Assembly (NCBI RefSeq): GCF_000455345.1
Contig: NZ_HG315690.1
Span: 2,369,360-2,433,359, forward strand
Length of the DNA: 64,000 nucleotides
Reading direction: 5' to 3'
Origin: Halopiger goleimassiliensis
GTDB taxonomy: Archaea > Halobacteriota > Halobacteria > Halobacteriales > Natrialbaceae
Below are positions 60,681 to 64,000 of the stretch, one piece after another; within the stretch, counting starts at the first letter, position 1, and every line of letters begins with the position of its first letter. The position numbers and the translations under genes were made by a program. Below the pieces are notes generated by a model that was given only the letters and a program-made list of their open reading frames with translations, made no database searches and had not been told where the DNA came from.

Positions 60681-60863
60681 ATGCCATCGCTCGAGCCACC
60701 GTGTCTGCGATCGGAGCACGCCTCGAAGGGAGCCGCGAAGGGCGCGAAAGTCGGGAGCAAGGTCGGCAAGGTGGCCGGACCGGCCGGCGGTGCCGTCGGT
60801 GCCGGCGTCGGCGCGGCGACCGGCTACCTCGCGGGAACGGCCCGCGACCGGCTTCCCTTCTAG
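60681..60863 (+). CDS. Small glycine-zipper protein
   Basis: 60 residues from ATG 60681. The core KGAAKGAKVGSKVGKVAGPAGG, then AVGAGVGAATGYLAGTARDRL, has Gly every 4 residues, a glycine-zipper membrane or oligomerising helix; a shorter start could be used. It ends 67 bases before tyrS. No database name is recalled. The pattern is strong, but the size and lack of homologue evidence keep confidence moderate. Confidence 0.5.
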   Translation: MPSLEPPCLRSEHASKGAAKGAKVGSKVGKVAGPAGGAVGAGVGAATGYLAGTARDRLPF

Positions 60864-60894
60864 GCGCGACCGACTCGTTCGCACAGTTCACAAA

Positions 60895-60905
60895 GGCATA
60901 AATCC
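60895..60905 (+). promoter_or_regulatory. TATA-like box of tyrS
   Basis: GGCATAAATCC is about 30 bases before the ATG at 60931. Confidence 0.5.
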
Positions 60906-60930
60906 ATCCGCTGATTCCGCTCAGATAGTG

Positions 60931-61911
60931 ATGGATACCTACGACCTGATTACGCGCAACGCCGAGGAGGTCGTCACGGAGGAGGAACTCGAGGAACTCG
61001 CCGACGATCCCGACGGTAAACGGGCCTACGTCGGCTACGAACCCTCCGGCGTGCTCCACCTCGGCCACCTGCTGACCGCGAACAAGCTCATCGACCTCCA
61101 GGAGGCCGGCATGGAGGTCGTCGTCCTGCTCGCGGACGTCCACGCCCACTTAAACGACAAGGGCACCTTCGAGGAGATCCGCGAGACCGCCGAGCAGATG
61201 AAAGCCCAGTTCATCGCGTACGGCCTCGAGGAGGACCAGACGGAGTTCGTCTACGGCTCGGAGTTCCAGCTCGACGAGGAGTACGTCCTCGACCTACACG
61301 AACTCGAGGTGTCGACGACGCTCAACCGCGCCCAGCGCGCGATGGCGGAGATTCAGGGCGGCGAGACCGCCAAGGTGAGCCACGTCGTCTACCCGCTGAT
61401 GCAGACGCTGGACATCGAGTACCTCGACCTGGACCTCGCCGTGGGCGGCCTCGACCAGCGCAAGGTCCACATGCTCGCCCGCGAGGAGCTACCGGAACTG
61501 GGCTACGATGTCCGTCCCGCCCTCCACACGCCCATCGTCGCCGACCTCACCAGCGGCGAGGGGAAGATGTCCTCGAGCGAGGGCGTCACCATCTCGATGG
61601 AGGACTCCACCGAAGACTTAGAGGAGAAGGTCAACTCGGCGTTCTGTCCGCCGACCCGCGACCCCGAAGGCGACCTCGAGAACCCCGTCCTCGAGCTGTT
61701 CGAGTACCACGTCTTCCCACGATTCGACGAGATCGTCGTCGAACGCCCCGAGAAGTACGGCGGGGACCTGACCTACGAGGCCTACGAGTCGCTGGCCGAA
61801 GACCTCGAGTCGGGCGAACTCCACCCTGCGGACGCCAAGAGCACGCTGGCGAGCTACCTGGACGAACTGATCGCGCCGGGTCGCGAGAAGCTGCGCGAAC
61901 TCCGTTCCTGA
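60931..61911 (+). CDS. tyrS: Tyrosine-tRNA ligase, archaeal type
   Basis: 326 residues. Class I synthetase signatures: HLGH (residues 43-46, the HIGH motif) in SGVLHLGHLLTANKL, and GEGKMSSSEG (the KMSKS motif, near 212). The shortened C terminus without the S4 domain fits archaeal TyrRS. DIEYLDLDLAVGGLDQRKVHML is the tyrosine/ATP site region. ATG at 60931 has a TATA box 30 bases upstream. Confidence 0.93.
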   Translation: MDTYDLITRNAEEVVTEEELEELADDPDGKRAYVGYEPSGVLHLGHLLTANKLIDLQEAGMEVVVLLADVHAHLNDKGTFEEIRETAEQMKAQFIAYGLEEDQTEFVYGSEFQLDEEYVLDLHELEVSTTLNRAQRAMAEIQGGETAKVSHVVYPLMQTLDIEYLDLDLAVGGLDQRKVHMLAREELPELGYDVRPALHTPIVADLTSGEGKMSSSEGVTISMEDSTEDLEEKVNSAFCPPTRDPEGDLENPVLELFEYHVFPRFDEIVVERPEKYGGDLTYEAYESLAEDLESGELHPADAKSTLASYLDELIAPGREKLRELRS

Positions 61912-62026
61912 AGGGGTCGCTACGAGCGGCGAGCGGTTCACACACCGTCGCGGTTTTTCGTCTCAGATCCTGACGAACGAGACAGGCGAAGGTGATTCCG
62001 TTCCGCGCTTCCAATTTCGGTAGTCG

Positions 62027-62192
62027 GTGGCGCGCGCTGTCGGCCAGCCGAGCGACGGCGAGGCTGGCCGACAAAATCGTGCGAGGGATGAACGAGCGAC
62101 CGACGGGAGCGAGTGAATCGGCTGGGGAGGGCGTGGCCACCCCCCGTGTCCACGATAGCAGGACGCTTCGTTTCGTCATCCTCCGTTCGAAC
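62027..62192. repeat. Dispersed structured repeat, copy 2
   Basis: Homologous to 44394-44552. The 11-bp stem is GTCGGCCAGCC/GGCTGGCCGAC around a 12-base loop; three positions differ from copy 1 and each is compensated on the other arm. The following conserved part gtgcgagggatgaacgagcgac...aatcggctggggagggcgtggcc...gtgtccacgatagcaggacgcttcgt is nearly unchanged. Between convergent genes tyrS and the hydrolase. The rest of the gap 61912-62279 holds nothing else I can name. Confidence 0.7.
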
Positions 62193-62279
62193 TCACCGGT
62201 CAGTTCGCAGACCAACTGATTGGTCAGATACGCACTGAAAGAGCCGTTCGAACTCGAGCCCCCGAGGGCCGTCCTCGGA

Positions 62280-63014
62280 TTACGACTCCGCGATCGTCGG
62301 GACGCGGGCCTGCTCTTCGACCACGTCTGCACCCTCCTCGAGCGCCTCGAGCAGCAGGTCGACGTACCGGTCGCGGCTGATCGAGGAGAACAGTTCGTGG
62401 CCGCCGTTGTAGAGGACGACGTGTTCGGCCGGGACGCGGTTGCCGATCGCCGCGAAGTCGATCAGCGGGTCGCGCAGCGACGCGAAGACGACCGCATCGT
62501 GGTCGATGGCGAGCAGGTCCTGCTGTGCGTGGCGTGTCTCCCTGATGAACGCCGGGGAGACCCAGCGGGGCATCGTCGCGAGCTGGTGGTCGGTCGCCTT
62601 CGTGCCGAGGACGGCCTCGTCCATCTCGCCGACCGGCAGACAGGGAAACGAGGTCGGCACTTTCGAGACGGCCTCGAGAACCTGCTCCGACGGGAACCGG
62701 CTGCCGTAGCCCCACCAGGGGCTCAGGTAGACGTGGTTGTCGGCCCCGTCGAGCGCCTGGGCGACGAGCGCGCCCGCGCTGTGGCCGAGCAACTGGTACT
62801 CCTCGAGGTCGCGGACGTACTCGGCGACCGGCTCGAGCCAGTCGGCCTTGAAGTCCTCGACGTTGGTGGGGAGTTCGAACGCGTGGACCCGGTAGCCGGC
62901 CTCGGTCAGCGTCCCGATGAGCCAGCTGACGTTCTCGTGGGTCCAGCGGTTACCCCAGCCCATGACGAAGACGAGTTCCTTCTCACCGTCCTCGTTGAAG
63001 ACGCGGTGTCGCAT
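62280..63014 (-). CDS. Alpha/beta hydrolase family protein
   Basis: 244 residues. LVFVMGWGNRWTHENVSWLI begins the sheet (HG motif replaced by MGWG, an unusual oxyanion loop), LLGHSAGALVAQAL is the nucleophile elbow with Ser in GHSAG, and YNGGHELFSS supplies the catalytic His. Intracellular, no signal. Substrate unknown. The ATG ending at 63014 is chosen; the frame is open upstream to 63464 without similarity. Confidence 0.82.
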   Translation of the reverse strand: MRHRVFNEDGEKELVFVMGWGNRWTHENVSWLIGTLTEAGYRVHAFELPTNVEDFKADWLEPVAEYVRDLEEYQLLGHSAGALVAQALDGADNHVYLSPWWGYGSRFPSEQVLEAVSKVPTSFPCLPVGEMDEAVLGTKATDHQLATMPRWVSPAFIRETRHAQQDLLAIDHDAVVFASLRDPLIDFAAIGNRVPAEHVVLYNGGHELFSSISRDRYVDLLLEALEEGADVVEEQARVPTIAES

Positions 63015-63238
63015 ATCCGTCCGTTGGCCGGGAACGGATAAAAAGGTGCTCTCTTGACACGTCCCTCGAGATCGGCGGTGATCGTAGCGAAATCGACGAT
63101 TCCACCGTGTTCCGACGGTCAGGATTCGTGATACGGACGGAAGCGGAACGGAGTCCGGGACGTCGATCCGGTCCGCTCCGGACCCCGGAGCCGGCACGCT
63201 GAGAAACGGTTTTGCGGCTCCGGGTCGAATCGCGACCG

Positions 63239-63904
63239 ATGACTGGACTGGACCGCACCGACGCGGTCGACCGCCTCGAGACGCTCGTCGAGACGGTCGA
63301 GTCAGAGCGCATGCCCGTCCCCGTCCGGGAGGTCTGGGCGTTCGGCGATATCGCGCTCGGTCTCGATCCGATCGACCGCCTGGACGTGTACCTGACGAAG
63401 GACCTGCTGGTCCGCGACGACAGCGACGTCGAGGGGGACCCCGACGAGCGATTCCGCGAGTCACACGGGATCGCGGGCGTCGGGAAATCGGTCCGGGCCG
63501 ACTGGGCCGTCGAACACCCCGAGTATCTCCGGGCCAACGCCAACGGTCACGCCGCCCCCGAGAAGTGTCTCGCGGCCCACCTGCTCGGCGAGGACGAACC
63601 GATCCACCTCGAGGTCTGTAACGCCTCCTTCGAGGACAACGTCACCCAGCGCCTGCGCGGGGCGAAACTGCGGGGCGATTACACCGAGTTGCTGGACCCG
63701 CGCGGCGTCTGTCTCTGGGTCGACGGCACCCGTAGCGACGAGGCGTTCCGCAAACTCCGCGAGAGCGAACTCGCCCTGCCGACACTGTCGGATTCGCTCG
63801 AGATGCTCGGCCTCGAGCGCGAAGAGGCCGACGAGGCGGCCCGGGAACTCCACGCCTGGCGGGAGCAACAGGAGGGCGTGACGGTCCGGGGCGACGTCGT
63901 CTAG
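63239..63904 (+). CDS. Uncharacterised conserved haloarchaeal protein (DUF7095-like)
   Basis: 221 residues, soluble and acidic. MTGLDRTDAVDRLETLVETVESERMPVPVREVWAFGDIALGLDPIDRLDVYLTKDLL is a conserved haloarchaeal start; the middle has LDPRGVCLWVDG and the end a long charged helix. I recall it as a DUF7095-type family, with moderate certainty. ATG at 63239 is preferred over an earlier in-frame start at 63212. Confidence 0.65.
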   Translation: MTGLDRTDAVDRLETLVETVESERMPVPVREVWAFGDIALGLDPIDRLDVYLTKDLLVRDDSDVEGDPDERFRESHGIAGVGKSVRADWAVEHPEYLRANANGHAAPEKCLAAHLLGEDEPIHLEVCNASFEDNVTQRLRGAKLRGDYTELLDPRGVCLWVDGTRSDEAFRKLRESELALPTLSDSLEMLGLEREEADEAARELHAWREQQEGVTVRGDVV

Positions 63905-63906
63905 AC

Positions 63907-64000
63907 CTAGATGTCTCGCCGGGAGAACCACAGTTGGCTGGCCACCAGCAAGGCCAGCGCCATTACGACCAGCACGCCGGCGCTCGTGAGATCGTAGGTA
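63907..64000 (-). CDS. C-terminal end of a probable ABC-2 type permease, cut by the window
   Basis: The minus strand reads in one frame TYDLTSAGVLVVMALALLVA then SQLWFSRRDI and a stop (TAG, 63907-63909). A hydrophobic last helix followed by LWFSRRDI is the common ending of ABC-2 type membrane subunits (gliding-motility type). Only 30 residues are visible, so the family is suggested, not proven. It is convergent with the DUF7095-like gene across 2 bases. Confidence 0.6.
   Translation of the reverse strand, partial: TYDLTSAGVLVVMALALLVASQLWFSRRDI

Overview
The window is chromosomal DNA of a haloarchaeon (class Halobacteria). It is very GC-rich and its proteins are strongly acidic. It carries archaeal S24e, S27ae, L15e, L37e and Lsm genes, a Kae1-Bud32 fusion, AglJ/AglM N-glycosylation enzymes, pantoate kinase plus phosphopantothenate synthetase, several HTH-10 (bat-type) regulators, HalOD1 proteins and Tat-type lipoproteins. 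Many genes have a TATA-like box 25-30 bases before the start codon, as expected for leaderless haloarchaeal transcripts. The exact genus cannot be fixed by eye; Natrialbales is only a guess.

Layout. 0-2.6 kb: end of a MoeA, a hairpin-rich spacer with a near-perfect 84-base hairpin, a tiny ORF coupled to a PIN-like protein, and RdgB/HAM1. 2.6-7.3 kb: cupin, HTH-10 regulator, a solitary NuoCD, DUF5808, DUF2071 and a decayed HTH-10 gene. 7.3-9.7 kb: kae1-bud32, rps27ae, rps24e. 9.8-15.4 kb: a beta-propeller cluster of three exported PQQ-like proteins, a membrane protein and an Asp-box propeller. 15.5-19.2 kb: CopG-type protein, DUF5789, aglJ, aglM and a membrane protein. 19.2-25.5 kb: glutamate dehydrogenase with a coupled zinc-ribbon peptide, a 969-residue PAS/GAF/HTH-10 sensor, a stand-alone ERCC4 nuclease and YihY. 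25.5-29.2 kb: YwbE-like, GfcR-like regulator, solitary MamA, LMW phosphatase/ArsC-like, UspA and L15e. 29.4-31.7 kb: an 18-repeat GLUG protein with no signal peptide. 32-38.9 kb: Rio2, lipoate ligase, M48 peptidase, an nfo fragment, a membrane protein, intact nfo, AIR-synthase-like and a lipoprotein. 38.9-46.3 kb: Dna2 and a run of small membrane or uncharacterised proteins. 46.4-52.7 kb: lsm-rpl37e, thrC, HTH-10, HalOD1, Sir2, VapBC, aspS. 53-64 kb: Tat-exported lipase, HTH-10, pantoate kinase, a 966-residue DUF1508-repeat membrane protein, phosphopantothenate synthetase, HalOD1, tyrS, an alpha/beta hydrolase, an uncharacterised protein and the end of a probable permease.

The content is mostly housekeeping. 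No complete insertion sequence, prophage, CRISPR array, rRNA or convincing tRNA was found. The most unusual signals are two copies of a dispersed structured repeat (44.4 and 62.1 kb) whose 11-bp stem keeps pairing through compensatory changes; both lie between convergent genes. Others are an 86 percent identical duplicate of the first part of nfo 820 bases upstream of the intact gene, the DUF1508 multi-repeat protein between two coenzyme A genes, the GLUG protein without an export signal, and a hairpin element that also occurs inside the kae1-bud32 linker.
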